Shown here piece after piece: positions 16,409 to 26,269 of a stretch of 48,944 nt of DNA. This DNA comes from Gammaproteobacteria bacterium (GTDB lineage: Bacteria > Pseudomonadota > Gammaproteobacteria > Chromatiales > Chromatiaceae). Each line of letters opens with the position of its first letter. The first letter of the stretch is position 1. The position numbers and the translations under genes were made by a program. The DNA is taken from NCBI GenBank assembly GCA_020445255.1, contig JAGRGY010000050.1, forward strand, positions 1 to 48,944. Reading direction: 5' to 3'. The notes beneath the pieces are model-generated. The model saw only the letters and a list, made by a program, of their open reading frames with translations, was not told the origin of the DNA and did no database searches.

Positions 16409-16891
16409 ATGGTCAATTCATCAAACCGCAAGCTGGACCGCATCGATCGCCGCATCCTGCGTGCCCTGCAGGAGGATGGTCGTATCTCGTATGTCGACCT
16501 GGCCGGCAAGGTCGGACTGAGTACCTCGCCGTGCCTCGAACGTGTCAGGCGGCTGGAAAAAGACGGCTACATTCGCGCGTACACCGCGTTGCTCGCCCCG
16601 GATCGCCTCGATGCGAGTCTGCTGGTATTCGTCGAGATCAGCCTCAACTACACATCGGGGACGGTCTTCGAGGACTTTCGCCGCGCGGTGGCCCACTGGC
16701 CCGAAATCCTCGAGTGCCACCTGGTGGCCGGGGACTTCGACTATCTGTTGAAACTGCGCATCGCCGACATGGCATCGTACCGGCAGCTGCTGGGCGAGAT
16801 CCTTCACACATTGCCGGGGGTACGCGACTCGCGCACGCTGGTGGCGATGGAGACGGTGCAGGAGTCGACCCGGCTCGTGGTCAGGGATTGA
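16409..16891 (+). CDS. Lrp/AsnC-family transcriptional regulator of the alanine operon
   Basis: This 160-residue regulator has an N-terminal helix-turn-helix (residues about 12-60; DLAGKVGLSTSPCLERVRRL) and a C-terminal RAM/AsnC ligand-binding domain (about 70-150; ECHLVAGDFDYLLKLRIADM). ATG 16409 begins a family-length protein. Divergent from dadA across 135 bp, it matches DadR, which activates alanine catabolism in response to alanine and represses its own gene. Its 3' end overlaps the convergent GGDEF-EAL gene by 11 bp. The function is inferred from position and family; the ligand may be L-Ala. Confidence 0.92.
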   Translation: MVNSSNRKLDRIDRRILRALQEDGRISYVDLAGKVGLSTSPCLERVRRLEKDGYIRAYTALLAPDRLDASLLVFVEISLNYTSGTVFEDFRRAVAHWPEILECHLVAGDFDYLLKLRIADMASYRQLLGEILHTLPGVRDSRTLVAMETVQESTRLVVRD

Positions 16892-19148
16892 TTGCGCGCA
16901 TCGCGCGTTCCCGGCCGAACATCGTCAGAAGCTCGTCGCGTGACATCGGCAGGCCGAGGTGAAACCCCTGTCCGAAACGACAGCCCGCCTGGCGCAGGAA
17001 CGCGAGTTGCCCCTCGGTCTCGATGCCCTCGGCAACGATATCGAGTTCGAATGTGCGTCCGATGTTTATGATGGCCAGGGTGAGCAGGGCGTCCTGCTTG
17101 TCGGTCTCGATATCGCGCACGAACGACTGGTCGATCTTCAGGATGCTGATCGGGAATTTGCCGAGATAGCTGAGAGACGAGAATCCCGTGCCAAAGTCAT
17201 CGACCGCGAGACGGAACCCGTGTTCGTGCAATGCCACGAGCTGGTCCGGATCCTCGACCAGGGTCGACTCGGTGATCTCGATATCGAACTCCTGCGGGTC
17301 GCGGCCGTGTTGGCGAAGTATGTCGCCCAGGTTTCCGATGTAGGCACGATCGCGCAGCTGGCGCGCGGACACGTTGACTGCGATCCGAAAGCCCTTCGGC
17401 GCGAGGTCTGTCACCGCGCCGAGTAGTTCGCATGCCTGCACCAGGACGAACTCCCCCATCGGACCAATCAGGCCAGACTCCTCCGCGACTGGAATGAATT
17501 CGGCGGGCGATACGGCGCCGAGCGTCTTGCTCTGCCAGCGCAGCAGTATCTCGGCGCCGGTGCACCAGCCGGTGACCAGATCGAACTGCGGTTGAAACAA
17601 CGGGTACAACTCGTCGTTGGCGAGTGCATGCCTCAGCGCCGCCTCCAGTTCGACCCTTCGCTCGGCGCCCTCGTTCAGTTCTTGCGAGAAGTAGCAGTGC
17701 GTCTTTCGGCCGCTGTCCTTGGCCTTGTAGAGGGCGGTATCGGCGGCTTTCAGGAGGTCTGCAGGGTCGCTGCCGTCGGTCGGGTAGAGCGCCACCCCCA
17801 TGCTGCAGTGTGCAAAGATCTCACGCTGGCCGATCTTGAACGGCGAATCGAGGGCGGCATGAATCTTTTTGAGCACGATTTCGGCGTCATCGGTACGGAG
17901 CAGCGACTGCAGGATGACGAGAAACTCGTCTCCGCCGAGCCGGGCGACCGTGTCGGCCACGCGTGTGGTCGTTCGCAGCCGTTCGGCGCACTGGGTCAAC
18001 AGTTCGTCGCCTACCAGGTGGCCGAAGCCGTCGTTGATGCGCTTGAAATGGTCGAGGTCGACAAAGATCACGGCCAGCGACTGCTGTGAGCGCTGGGCCC
18101 TCAAGATCGCCTGCTGCAGGCGGTCCATGGCGAGCAGGCGGTTGGGCAGCTTGGTGAGGCTGTCGTACGTCGCCTGGCGGACCAATTTTGCCTCGTATCG
18201 CTTTTGCTCGCGGTTCGCCAGGCTATAGATCACAGCCCCAACGACGAGGAAAACCACAAACAGCAGCGACGGAATGGCCAGCTTGGTGGCAAGTTCCACA
18301 ATCAGATGTGAACGTGGCAGGCTGACGACACCGTAGAGATTCCACTTGTCGAAATACGCCGCGCGATACAGCCTGTCGTTGTACACGAACTGCGCATCCG
18401 CTGAGGTTCCACGACGCGCCGAGATGGCCTCGAACAGGCCGGGTTCGACCTCGTTGTCGTAGACGTGGTGCTTCAGGTGGTCTTCGAGCGGTTTGACGAA
18501 CTGCCAATGGCCGTCAGGGCGCATCACACGCACCTCCAGGTACTCCGGCAATTCGAGCGCATTCCATGTCGCGGACTCGGCGTCGATGTCGATGCCGGCG
18601 GCCATCACCTGAACGATGACGCCATCCCCGTCCTTGATGGCGACGCGAATCGGGATCACCCAGCGCTGCAGAACGTCCATGTGATAGGTGCGCCCCGTCT
18701 GCATCTGGCCGGTCTCCATGACCGCCCGAAACGACTTCGCGGATTCTGGCTGCTCAATCAGGTTGGGCAGCGGCACACCCGGCGGGACGCCGGATATCAA
18801 CACCAGTTGACCGTCGGTGCGCGCCAACCCGAATCCGGCGATCGACGCGTTTATCCGGCGCATCTGGTCGATCAAGGGGCGGCCACGTTCGGGGTATGTG
18901 ACGGCGTCGAGCTCCGCCATTCGCTGACCGAGGATCTGCAGCATCGATTGGTCGTGGTTGAAGACCTCGTTCGTCGCCTGGATCAGCAATCGGGCGACGA
19001 GCGCCATCTCTGCGCGTGCGGCATCGTTGATCTCGTCCCACATCCGGCCGGCGAAGATTGCATAGCCGGTGACGATCGCGACCATCAGGAAGATGAAAAG
19101 CGCCCTGATCGGCGAACGAGACGAGTGGGTGTCATGCCCTGAAGGCAT
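16881..19148 (-). CDS. membrane GGDEF-EAL c-di-GMP protein with periplasmic sensor domain
   Basis: This 755-residue protein has TM1 (about 15-35), a roughly 250-residue extracytoplasmic sensor of Cache/PAS-like type, TM2 (about 290-311), GGDEF and EAL. GGDEF is intact (LGGDEF, 404-409), with an I-site RVAD five residues before it. The EAL signature reads EIL (533-535) in GAEILLRW, an accepted variant; NVSARQL, DFGTGFSSL and EGIET are present, so both activities are possible. ATG 19148 is preferred to GTG 19169 because only the former has an AGGCGGA site. It would make or break c-di-GMP in response to a periplasmic ligand. No partner gene is in the same operon. Confidence 0.93.
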   Translation of the reverse strand: MPSGHDTHSSRSPIRALFIFLMVAIVTGYAIFAGRMWDEINDAARAEMALVARLLIQATNEVFNHDQSMLQILGQRMAELDAVTYPERGRPLIDQMRRINASIAGFGLARTDGQLVLISGVPPGVPLPNLIEQPESAKSFRAVMETGQMQTGRTYHMDVLQRWVIPIRVAIKDGDGVIVQVMAAGIDIDAESATWNALELPEYLEVRVMRPDGHWQFVKPLEDHLKHHVYDNEVEPGLFEAISARRGTSADAQFVYNDRLYRAAYFDKWNLYGVVSLPRSHLIVELATKLAIPSLLFVVFLVVGAVIYSLANREQKRYEAKLVRQATYDSLTKLPNRLLAMDRLQQAILRAQRSQQSLAVIFVDLDHFKRINDGFGHLVGDELLTQCAERLRTTTRVADTVARLGGDEFLVILQSLLRTDDAEIVLKKIHAALDSPFKIGQREIFAHCSMGVALYPTDGSDPADLLKAADTALYKAKDSGRKTHCYFSQELNEGAERRVELEAALRHALANDELYPLFQPQFDLVTGWCTGAEILLRWQSKTLGAVSPAEFIPVAEESGLIGPMGEFVLVQACELLGAVTDLAPKGFRIAVNVSARQLRDRAYIGNLGDILRQHGRDPQEFDIEITESTLVEDPDQLVALHEHGFRLAVDDFGTGFSSLSYLGKFPISILKIDQSFVRDIETDKQDALLTLAIINIGRTFELDIVAEGIETEGQLAFLRQAGCRFGQGFHLGLPMSRDELLTMFGRERAMRAINP

Positions 19149-19537
19149 CGATCCGCCTGTTTCTTGCACTGATCTACGAATATCGGTTGTGCGGATTCGA
19201 ACTTAAGTTGTGCGCAGACCCAAGCGGGCTCACACGCAACCGCTTCGCACCGCATCCGAGAGAAGACGCAGTCGTCTCGGGTAACCGAAGCGCTGGCGAA
19301 TTTGGGATCGGAATTCGTCGGTCGCGGTTGACCCGGCCGAAGGACGCCCGGGCGTGGCCGGAAATGGGTCGTAAGCCTGACCGGATTGCTGTCGGTGTGC
19401 GTTAAACACGCAGGTGGAGTCTCGATTGCGGGTCATGCACCCGTCCGGACGTCGTAGTGAGTCTGCGACCAGGCCAACGCGTGTCATCGAAGCTTTGTTG
19501 GTGCCGTCGTCAGTTTGGCAACAACACGGGTGACGGT
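19149..19537. other. 389-bp intergenic region, nothing recognised
   Basis: The stretch lies between the start of the GGDEF-EAL gene and the stop of the Pat-like gene, both on the minus strand. Short open frames are compositionally poor and have no family resemblance. It must hold the promoter of the GGDEF-EAL gene, but I could not pick -35/-10 boxes with confidence. Confidence 0.4.
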
Positions 19538-22258
19538 TCAGAACCGCGTCACTACACGATTGGTCTGTGCAGACTCGATCGGACGTTCGAGTATAACCAC
19601 GCGGTCCTGTACGTGGATCTCCGCGCTGAACCCGCGCTTGCTGAAGGCATCCAGCATCCGGGTGTTCTCGGGGTCGGTCTCGGCCACGACACGGTTGATG
19701 CCCCAACCAGCGGCCAGCTCCAGGCAATAATCGAGCAGCGTGCCGCCGATCTTCCGTCCCTGCCAGGGATCGGGCACCAACACCGCAAACTCGGCAGTTT
19801 CATGGTTAGGGTCGGCGATGAGCTGCGCCACGCCGGCCAGTTCGCGGATTCCGCGCGCCTCTGTCTCAGCGACGATCGCGATCTGGCGTTCGTAGTCGAT
19901 AACGCAGTGTTCGATCGCCATCCGGTGCGTCGGCCTCTTGAACAACGAGCGGAAACGGAAGCGGATGGATTCCGGCGACGAGTTCGCGATCATGCTGTGC
20001 CACAGCGGTTCGTCCTCGGCACGGACCGAGCGCAGCGTCATCGGTGTACCGTCGTGCATCTGCGCGTGGCGGATGTATTCCTCGGGGCATGGACGTATGG
20101 CAAGGTGCGGGTAGGGGTCACGGCCGTCGTAGTCCAGGTGCCTGTCCAGCACCATGGCGGCATCCAGCGCCACGACACCATCGACAGTGACCAACAACGG
20201 ATTGATGTCGAACTCCTTGATCTCCGGATAATCGGCGATCAGCAGCGAAAACCGGATGATGGTCTCGATCAGCTGGTCGAGGTGCAGGGCCGGCATGCCG
20301 CGGTAACCGTTCAGCATTGGCCAGAAGCGCAGCGACTCGAGCATGCGGCGCACGAGCCGCTCGTTGAGCGGCGGCAAACCGACCGCACGATCCTGCAGCA
20401 CCCCGGTGGCAATCCCACCCATGCCGACCATGATGACGGCGCCGAACGTGGGATCCTTCTTGGCGCCGATGATCAATTCGAGACTGTGTTCGGCCGTGAC
20501 CATCTTCTGCACCGAAACGCCCTTGATATTGGCATGGGCACAACGGGTGCGGCACTCATGCATCACCGTGTTGTACGCCGCGCGCACCGCATCCGCATTC
20601 TCTAGGTTCAGTTCAACACCACCGACGTCGAGCTTGTGCAGGATGTTTGGCGACAGCACCTTCAGCACGACGGGATAACCGATTCGCTCCGCAACCGCTA
20701 CCGCTTCGTCTTCATCGTTGGCGACGCAGGTTTCGCAAACCGGAATCTCGTAGGCACGCAGGAAGGTCTTGGCCTGATTTTCGGTCAGGTAGTCTTCGCC
20801 CTTGGTGAGCAGCGGCTGCAGGTGCTTGCGCAGGTTCTTTCGATTCAGATGAAACGGGACCGGTATATCGCGCGGGGTCTCGTACAGCGTGCCCAGGTTG
20901 CGCGCGTACGAAACCAGGTGCATGAATGCACGCACCGCCTGCTCGGGCGTCGGGTGTGTCGGCAGTCCTGCCTCGTTGAGGATCTGGACGCCGGCGCGCA
21001 CATGCTCGCCGCCCATCCACGCCGCCAACACCGGCACGCGCGAACGCGCCGCGGTTTCGGCGACGACACGCGCCGTGGCGGTCGCGTCGCTGCCCGACTG
21101 AATTGCGAAGATCACGAGCAGGCCGTCGACGTTGGGATCCGCGAGCAGCACCGGCAAGACCTGCTCGTAGCGGCTCGCCGGGGCGCTGTCGAGCAGGTCG
21201 ACGGGGTTCTGATGTGATCCCACCGGCGGCAGCAGCCCATTGAGCCGGGCCACGGTTTCGTCGCTCAGTTGTGCCAGCACCCCGCCACGCGAAATCAGTG
21301 CGTCGGTGGCGATGATCGCGGGTCCACCGGCGTTGCTGACAATGGCCAGACGCGCACCCTGCGGAAGGCGCTGGGACGCAAGCAGCTCGGCGACATCAAA
21401 TACGTCGTCGAGTTCGGGGACACGGACGATCCCGCAGCGCTGCAGCGCGGCTTCGTACACCGCGTCTTCGGCGACCATCAGTCCGGTATGCGATGCGACG
21501 GCCTGCGCCGATTCCTCGAAGCGTCCCGCCTTGTAAGCGACGATGGGCTTGGTCAACGCGAATGCGCGTGCCGCCGACATGAACCGCCTGGCGGCATCGA
21601 TGGTCTGTACGTAGAGAATGATCGCGCGCGTCTCGGCATCGTTGCCGAAGTAGTCGATCAGGTCGCCCCAGCCGACATCGACACAATTGCCGGGGGAAAT
21701 GAAGGTCGAAAACCCGATGCCGCGCTCGGTTGCCCAGTCCATCATCGAATTGCACAGGGCCCGCGATTCGGAGATGAAGGCCAGGTGGCCGGCCTTCGGC
21801 ATGGTCACCGCATGGCTGGCGTTGAGGCCGATGGCCGGACGGATGATACCGAGCGAGTTCGGGCCGACCACGCGCATGCCCGGAAAGCGCTCGACGACGT
21901 CGCGCAGCTGCTTTTCGAAGAGTCTGCCTTCGTCACCGGCCTCGCGGAATCCACCCGAAAGGATCAGCACGCCGAAGATCCCGGCCTCGCCGCAACGCTC
22001 GACGGCAGCCGGCACGGACGGCGCGGGTCCGCACACGATCGCCAGATCCGGAACCTTCGGCAGCGACCCGACGTCTGTGTAGGTCGCGATGCCCTGGATC
22101 GCCTCGCACTCGCGGCTGACCGGATAGACCACCCCTTCGAAGCCACCGTTGAGGAGGTTGCGCAGCACCTGGCGCCCCAGGTTGCCAGGCCGGTCGCATC
22201 CGCCCAACAACGCGATTCGGCGCGGCTTGAACAGCTTTTCGAGATTACGGACGGTCAC
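19538..22258 (-). CDS. Pat-like NDP-forming acyl-CoA synthetase fused to a GNAT acetyltransferase
   Basis: This 906-residue protein has: CoA-binding domain (about 8-135, RIALLGGCDRPGNLG), succinyl-CoA-ligase-like domains (about 150-450), an ATP-grasp domain (about 500-710; YPVVLKVLSPNILHKLDVGG) and a C-terminal GNAT (about 735-890) with the acetyl-CoA loop VPDPWQGRKIGGTLL. This is the layout of Pat/Pka protein lysine acetyltransferases, which silence acyl-CoA synthetases. His257 in ASHTGLM aligns with the phospho-histidine of true ADP-forming acetyl-CoA synthetases; classic Salmonella Pat is reported to lack synthetase activity, so some catalysis may be retained here. A sirtuin gene 4 kb away could be its eraser. 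Confidence 0.92.
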   Translation of the reverse strand: MTVRNLEKLFKPRRIALLGGCDRPGNLGRQVLRNLLNGGFEGVVYPVSRECEAIQGIATYTDVGSLPKVPDLAIVCGPAPSVPAAVERCGEAGIFGVLILSGGFREAGDEGRLFEKQLRDVVERFPGMRVVGPNSLGIIRPAIGLNASHAVTMPKAGHLAFISESRALCNSMMDWATERGIGFSTFISPGNCVDVGWGDLIDYFGNDAETRAIILYVQTIDAARRFMSAARAFALTKPIVAYKAGRFEESAQAVASHTGLMVAEDAVYEAALQRCGIVRVPELDDVFDVAELLASQRLPQGARLAIVSNAGGPAIIATDALISRGGVLAQLSDETVARLNGLLPPVGSHQNPVDLLDSAPASRYEQVLPVLLADPNVDGLLVIFAIQSGSDATATARVVAETAARSRVPVLAAWMGGEHVRAGVQILNEAGLPTHPTPEQAVRAFMHLVSYARNLGTLYETPRDIPVPFHLNRKNLRKHLQPLLTKGEDYLTENQAKTFLRAYEIPVCETCVANDEDEAVAVAERIGYPVVLKVLSPNILHKLDVGGVELNLENADAVRAAYNTVMHECRTRCAHANIKGVSVQKMVTAEHSLELIIGAKKDPTFGAVIMVGMGGIATGVLQDRAVGLPPLNERLVRRMLESLRFWPMLNGYRGMPALHLDQLIETIIRFSLLIADYPEIKEFDINPLLVTVDGVVALDAAMVLDRHLDYDGRDPYPHLAIRPCPEEYIRHAQMHDGTPMTLRSVRAEDEPLWHSMIANSSPESIRFRFRSLFKRPTHRMAIEHCVIDYERQIAIVAETEARGIRELAGVAQLIADPNHETAEFAVLVPDPWQGRKIGGTLLDYCLELAAGWGINRVVAETDPENTRMLDAFSKRGFSAEIHVQDRVVILERPIESAQTNRVVTRF

Positions 22259-22895
22259 GCGAAACCCCTCCGCCGACAGCGAGCCGGAGTCTGCAGTCGG
22301 AGATCAGGCTATTCCGCTCTGCCCACTGCTGGCAATTCTAGGTGTTCCGCCAAACCGCCAAAAACATTGCCCGGCGAGCGACCGACACCTCGTTCGGCCC
22401 TTGTCGGGTCGCCTGGTGCCGGCCGTTTTTGAGCAGCAGAGCGAACGAAGACAGCGACACGGGGGCCGAACACGCGTGCCAGAACGCACTCGATCGATGC
22501 CGCCACAGGTTTTCCGGGACGCGGATTGGCACGGCCGGCGTCGAAAGCACACCTGGCGACTGTCCACGTTCTGCTCAGGTTTCGATGGGTCCGTGTGCAG
22601 CCAATGTCGAAAGTGGGCGATGGCCGGCGCCTCGATTGCCAGTTGTAGCAAGGCGAACGGCGCCGATCGGACAGCCGCAGCCAACAGACGATGCGCCGAC
22701 TCGGAGTCTGATCGCGACTTGGTCATGCTGGAGCACGGCCCAGAGGTCGATGCCATCTGAAACAGATTCCCGGCTAATCCCGCGCGCTACGGGTAATTCG
22801 TATATCTTTAGCGTGAAGGTGGCGACAAGCCTACAGGGAGGATCCTCGCAGGCAGAGCGCCGTCGGTGTTTCGGGAAGGGCCGAAAGGTAAGGGA
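22259..22895. other. 637-bp divergent intergenic region
   Basis: It separates the minus-strand Pat-like gene from the plus-strand REC-GGDEF-EAL gene and must carry both promoters. An AT-richer patch near 22793-22812 (aattcgtatatctttag) resembles a -10 region for the plus-strand gene, but no good -35 was found. Open frames inside, such as 22304-22756 minus, are Cys/Arg-rich low-quality frames and are not accepted. Confidence 0.45.
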
Positions 22896-25800
22896 ATGCG
22901 TTTGCTGCATGTAGAAGATGACCGCGGCGATGCGGAGTTGGTGGCCAGGGTATTGCGGCGGAGCGTCAAAGACCTGAGGGTCGACCTGGTCCCGACGCTG
23001 AGGGCCGCACGCGAACACCTGGTCAACGCGGCTCGGTACGATGCAGCCCTTGTAGATCTTCAACTGCCCGACGGCAGTGGCCTCGACCTGCTGACCGAGA
23101 TACGCAATCGGCAGTTGCAGTTGCCGGTCGTGTTGCTCACGGGATCGGGTGACGAGCAGGCAGCGGTCGCCGCGCTGCAGTCCGGGGCAGATGACTACCT
23201 GCCAAAGTCAACCGAGTCATACGCGCGGCTCGCCAACTCGATCGCGATCGCGCGTCAACGTTTTGCCGCGCACCGGCGGATTCGAAACCGCAGCCTGGAA
23301 GTGCTGTACGTGGCGCACGATGCAAATGAAATTGAGCTCACGCGGCGCCACCTCGCACGCCATGCCCCCTATATTCACCTTACCGTCGTGCCTGACGTGG
23401 TGATCGCACTGAGCCACCTTCCGCTCGACGACTCGAGCGCCTGCGAATTCGATATTGTGTTGTTCGACTACCGGCAGTCGCGTCTCGAAGCACTGGATGC
23501 CGTACGTACGATACGCAATGAGCGTGGCCTCGACGTACCGATCGTCGTGATCTCCGATCAAGGCGGCGAGGATCTTGCCGCCCAGTCGATCAAGCTCGGC
23601 GTGGATGACTACATCGCCCGGCACAAGGGCTACCTGTTCACGCTCGCGCCGACACTCGAAAAAGTGCATCGCCAGCGCGAGCTGTTGCACGAAAGAACCG
23701 AGCTGGGCAGGACTTCGCGCCATCTGTCTTTCATGCTCGATGCCAGCCCCGTCGTGCTGTACACCCTCGAGTGGAACGGGGAAACGGCGCACTTGACCTG
23801 GGTAAGCTCGAACATCAAACGATTGTTCGGATTCAGCGAAGAGGAGTCCCTGCAGCGAAACTGGTGGGTGACGCATCTGCATCCCGATGACAGACAGCTG
23901 GCAATCGACACCAAATCGCGTCTGATTGCCAATGGCGCAGGTGCTCACGACTACCGGTTTTTCGACGCAGATGGCCGATTGCGGTGGGTACGCGACGAGC
24001 TTCGCCTGCTGCCGGACAACGGCGACGGCGTGCACCGCGCACTCGGTTCCCTGCAGGACATCTCGCAGCGAAAACGCGAAGATGCGGTGCAGCAGCTGCG
24101 CATTGCGGCGCTCGATCTGGTAATCCGGGGAACCGAGCTGAAGCACGTCCTGCAGGATCTGGCCATTCGGCTCGAAGAGGCGATGCCGGACATGCGCGTG
24201 TCCATTCTGTTGCTGGACCGCGACGACAACCGACTGTACACCGCGGCAGCGCCCAGCCTGCCGGATTTCTTCAATGCCGCCGTCGACGGCCTCGAACCGA
24301 GTGAGGGACATGGATCGTGCGGAACCGCGGCGGCGACCGGGCAGCCGGTGATTGTCGAAAACATCGACACCCATCCTTACTGGGCACCCTATACCCAGTT
24401 GACGCAGAAGGCAGGCCTCGCTGCCTGTTGGTCGGTTCCGTTCAAGGACGCGGTCGGTGCGGTACTGGGGACATTTGGTATCTACCACGAGGAACCGCGT
24501 GCGCCGGACGGCAACGACCTGATCCTGATGGAGGAATTCGCGCGTATCGCCGGCCTCGCGGTGCAGCGCCACAATGCCGAGGCCAGGCTGCGCCAGGCCG
24601 CCGCGGTGTTCGACAGCACGCGCGAGGGCATCCTGGTCACCGACCTCGAGCCGCGGATCATTTCAGTCAATCGCGCCTACACCGAAATCAGCGGCTACAC
24701 GGCCGACGAGTTGTTGGGACAGAATCCAGCGATGATGCGTTCAGGGCGCCAGGACGAATCGTTCTTTCAGGCCCTGTGGTCGAGCCTCAAGACCGAAGGG
24801 CACTGGCAGGGTGAGATCTGGAATCGGCGCAAGAATGGCGAGGTCCACCCGGAATTGCTGACGATCAGCACCGTGCGCGATGACCAGGGTCAGCCAAAGA
24901 ACTACGTTGGCATAATGGCTGACATCAGTCAGCTGAAGAAGTCCGAGGCGAGCCTCGAACGCCTTGCGCACTTCGATCCGCTGACCGGTCTACCCAATCG
25001 TCTGCTGATCCAGTCACGGCTGGCACACGCACTGGCGCATGCCCACCGCGAGTCGGGTCGCGTCGCGGTATTGTTCGTGGATCTGGACCATTTCAAGAAC
25101 ATCAACGACAGCCTGGGTCACCCGGTTGGTGACGATCTCCTCCAGGCGCTGACCGCGCGCCTGAATCAGCGACTGCGCGGCGATGACACGTTCGGTCGTC
25201 TGGGCGGCGACGAGTTCCTGATCATCCTCGACGACGTCGAGCGCCCGGAGGATGCGGCGTCCATCGCGCGTGAACTGATCGCATTGCTGGAGGCGCCGTT
25301 CACCTTGCCGGGAGGCAACGAGATTTACATCGGCGCCAGCATCGGCATCAGCATGTATCCGGATGACGGTGATCAGGCATCACAGCTCATCCAGCATGCC
25401 GATGCGGCGATGTATCAGGCCAAGGAGCAGGGACGCAACACCTTGCGGTTCTACACGCCGGCGCTGACCGAGGCGGTTAACCGGCGCATGGTGCTGGAGT
25501 CGCGTATGCGGCGTGGACTCGCACAGCGCGAGTTCCTGGTGTACTACCAGCCTCAGGTCGAGATCGCCAGCGGCCGTGTCGTCGGCTGTGAGGCGCTGGT
25601 GCGCTGGAACGATCCCGAGCTCGGCCTGGTGTCGCCGGCCGACTTCATTCCGCTGGCCGAAGACACCGGATTGATCATCCCGCTCGGCGAGCTGGTGCTG
25701 GATGAAGCATGCCGGCAGTTCCGCGCATGGCTGGACCACGGGCTGCCGCCGTTCTGCTTGTCGATCAACCTCAGTGGCAGGCAGCTGCTTCGCTACGATA

Positions 25801-26255
25801 TCATCCGCCAGATCGGCGGGGCGATCGATCGTTATGACCTACCCGCCGAGCGGCTGAAGTTCGAACTGACGGAGAGCATGATCATGGGGCGCGGCGAGGA
25901 ATCCGCGGCCATGCTCAGCGCGATCAAGGCGCTTGGCGTCAAGCTGTCGATCGATGACTTCGGCACCGGTTATTCGTCGCTGGCCTATCTGAAACGTTTC
26001 CCGATCGACGAACTCAAGATCGATCGCAGTTTCGTGTGCGATATCCCGAACGACACCAACGATGCAGAGATCGCGGCAACCATCATAGCCATGGCAAACA
26101 ATCTTCACTTGAGCGTCGTCGCCGAGGGCGTCGAGACACGGCGGCAGGCGGATTTTCTCGCTGGACATGGCTGCAGGGTCTGCCAGGGCTATCTGTTCAG
26201 TCCTCCCGTTCCGGCGGAGGCATTCGAAGCCCTGTTCGAGCAGCCGCACGACTGA
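22896..26255 (+). CDS. REC-REC-PAS-GAF-PAS-GGDEF-EAL hybrid response regulator
   Basis: This 1119-residue cytoplasmic protein has no membrane span. REC1 (about 1-120) has phospho-acceptor Asp54 (LVDLQLPDG) and Lys104. REC2 (about 135-255) has Asp191 in IVLFDYRQ. PAS1 spans about 275-395, GAF 405-560 and PAS2 565-685. GGDEF is intact (770-774) with an RGDD I-site at 761-764. EAL is intact at 899-901 (GCEALVRW), and DFGTGYSSLAYLKRFPIDEL and EGVET follow. ATG 22896 begins right at the REC fold; an earlier in-frame codon would add ten residues without benefit. It integrates two phosphorelay inputs with small-molecule sensing to set c-di-GMP. No histidine kinase is adjacent. Confidence 0.94.
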   Translation: MRLLHVEDDRGDAELVARVLRRSVKDLRVDLVPTLRAAREHLVNAARYDAALVDLQLPDGSGLDLLTEIRNRQLQLPVVLLTGSGDEQAAVAALQSGADDYLPKSTESYARLANSIAIARQRFAAHRRIRNRSLEVLYVAHDANEIELTRRHLARHAPYIHLTVVPDVVIALSHLPLDDSSACEFDIVLFDYRQSRLEALDAVRTIRNERGLDVPIVVISDQGGEDLAAQSIKLGVDDYIARHKGYLFTLAPTLEKVHRQRELLHERTELGRTSRHLSFMLDASPVVLYTLEWNGETAHLTWVSSNIKRLFGFSEEESLQRNWWVTHLHPDDRQLAIDTKSRLIANGAGAHDYRFFDADGRLRWVRDELRLLPDNGDGVHRALGSLQDISQRKREDAVQQLRIAALDLVIRGTELKHVLQDLAIRLEEAMPDMRVSILLLDRDDNRLYTAAAPSLPDFFNAAVDGLEPSEGHGSCGTAAATGQPVIVENIDTHPYWAPYTQLTQKAGLAACWSVPFKDAVGAVLGTFGIYHEEPRAPDGNDLILMEEFARIAGLAVQRHNAEARLRQAAAVFDSTREGILVTDLEPRIISVNRAYTEISGYTADELLGQNPAMMRSGRQDESFFQALWSSLKTEGHWQGEIWNRRKNGEVHPELLTISTVRDDQGQPKNYVGIMADISQLKKSEASLERLAHFDPLTGLPNRLLIQSRLAHALAHAHRESGRVAVLFVDLDHFKNINDSLGHPVGDDLLQALTARLNQRLRGDDTFGRLGGDEFLIILDDVERPEDAASIARELIALLEAPFTLPGGNEIYIGASIGISMYPDDGDQASQLIQHADAAMYQAKEQGRNTLRFYTPALTEAVNRRMVLESRMRRGLAQREFLVYYQPQVEIASGRVVGCEALVRWNDPELGLVSPADFIPLAEDTGLIIPLGELVLDEACRQFRAWLDHGLPPFCLSINLSGRQLLRYDIIRQIGGAIDRYDLPAERLKFELTESMIMGRGEESAAMLSAIKALGVKLSIDDFGTGYSSLAYLKRFPIDELKIDRSFVCDIPNDTNDAEIAATIIAMANNLHLSVVAEGVETRRQADFLAGHGCRVCQGYLFSPPVPAEAFEALFEQPHD

Positions 26256-26269
26256 GTTCATCCCTATTC

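Noticed and set aside
22304..22756. 150-codon minus frame in the divergent region 22259-22895
   Set aside because: Cys/Arg/Ser-rich, no start signal, and it would cover the promoter region shared by two genes.
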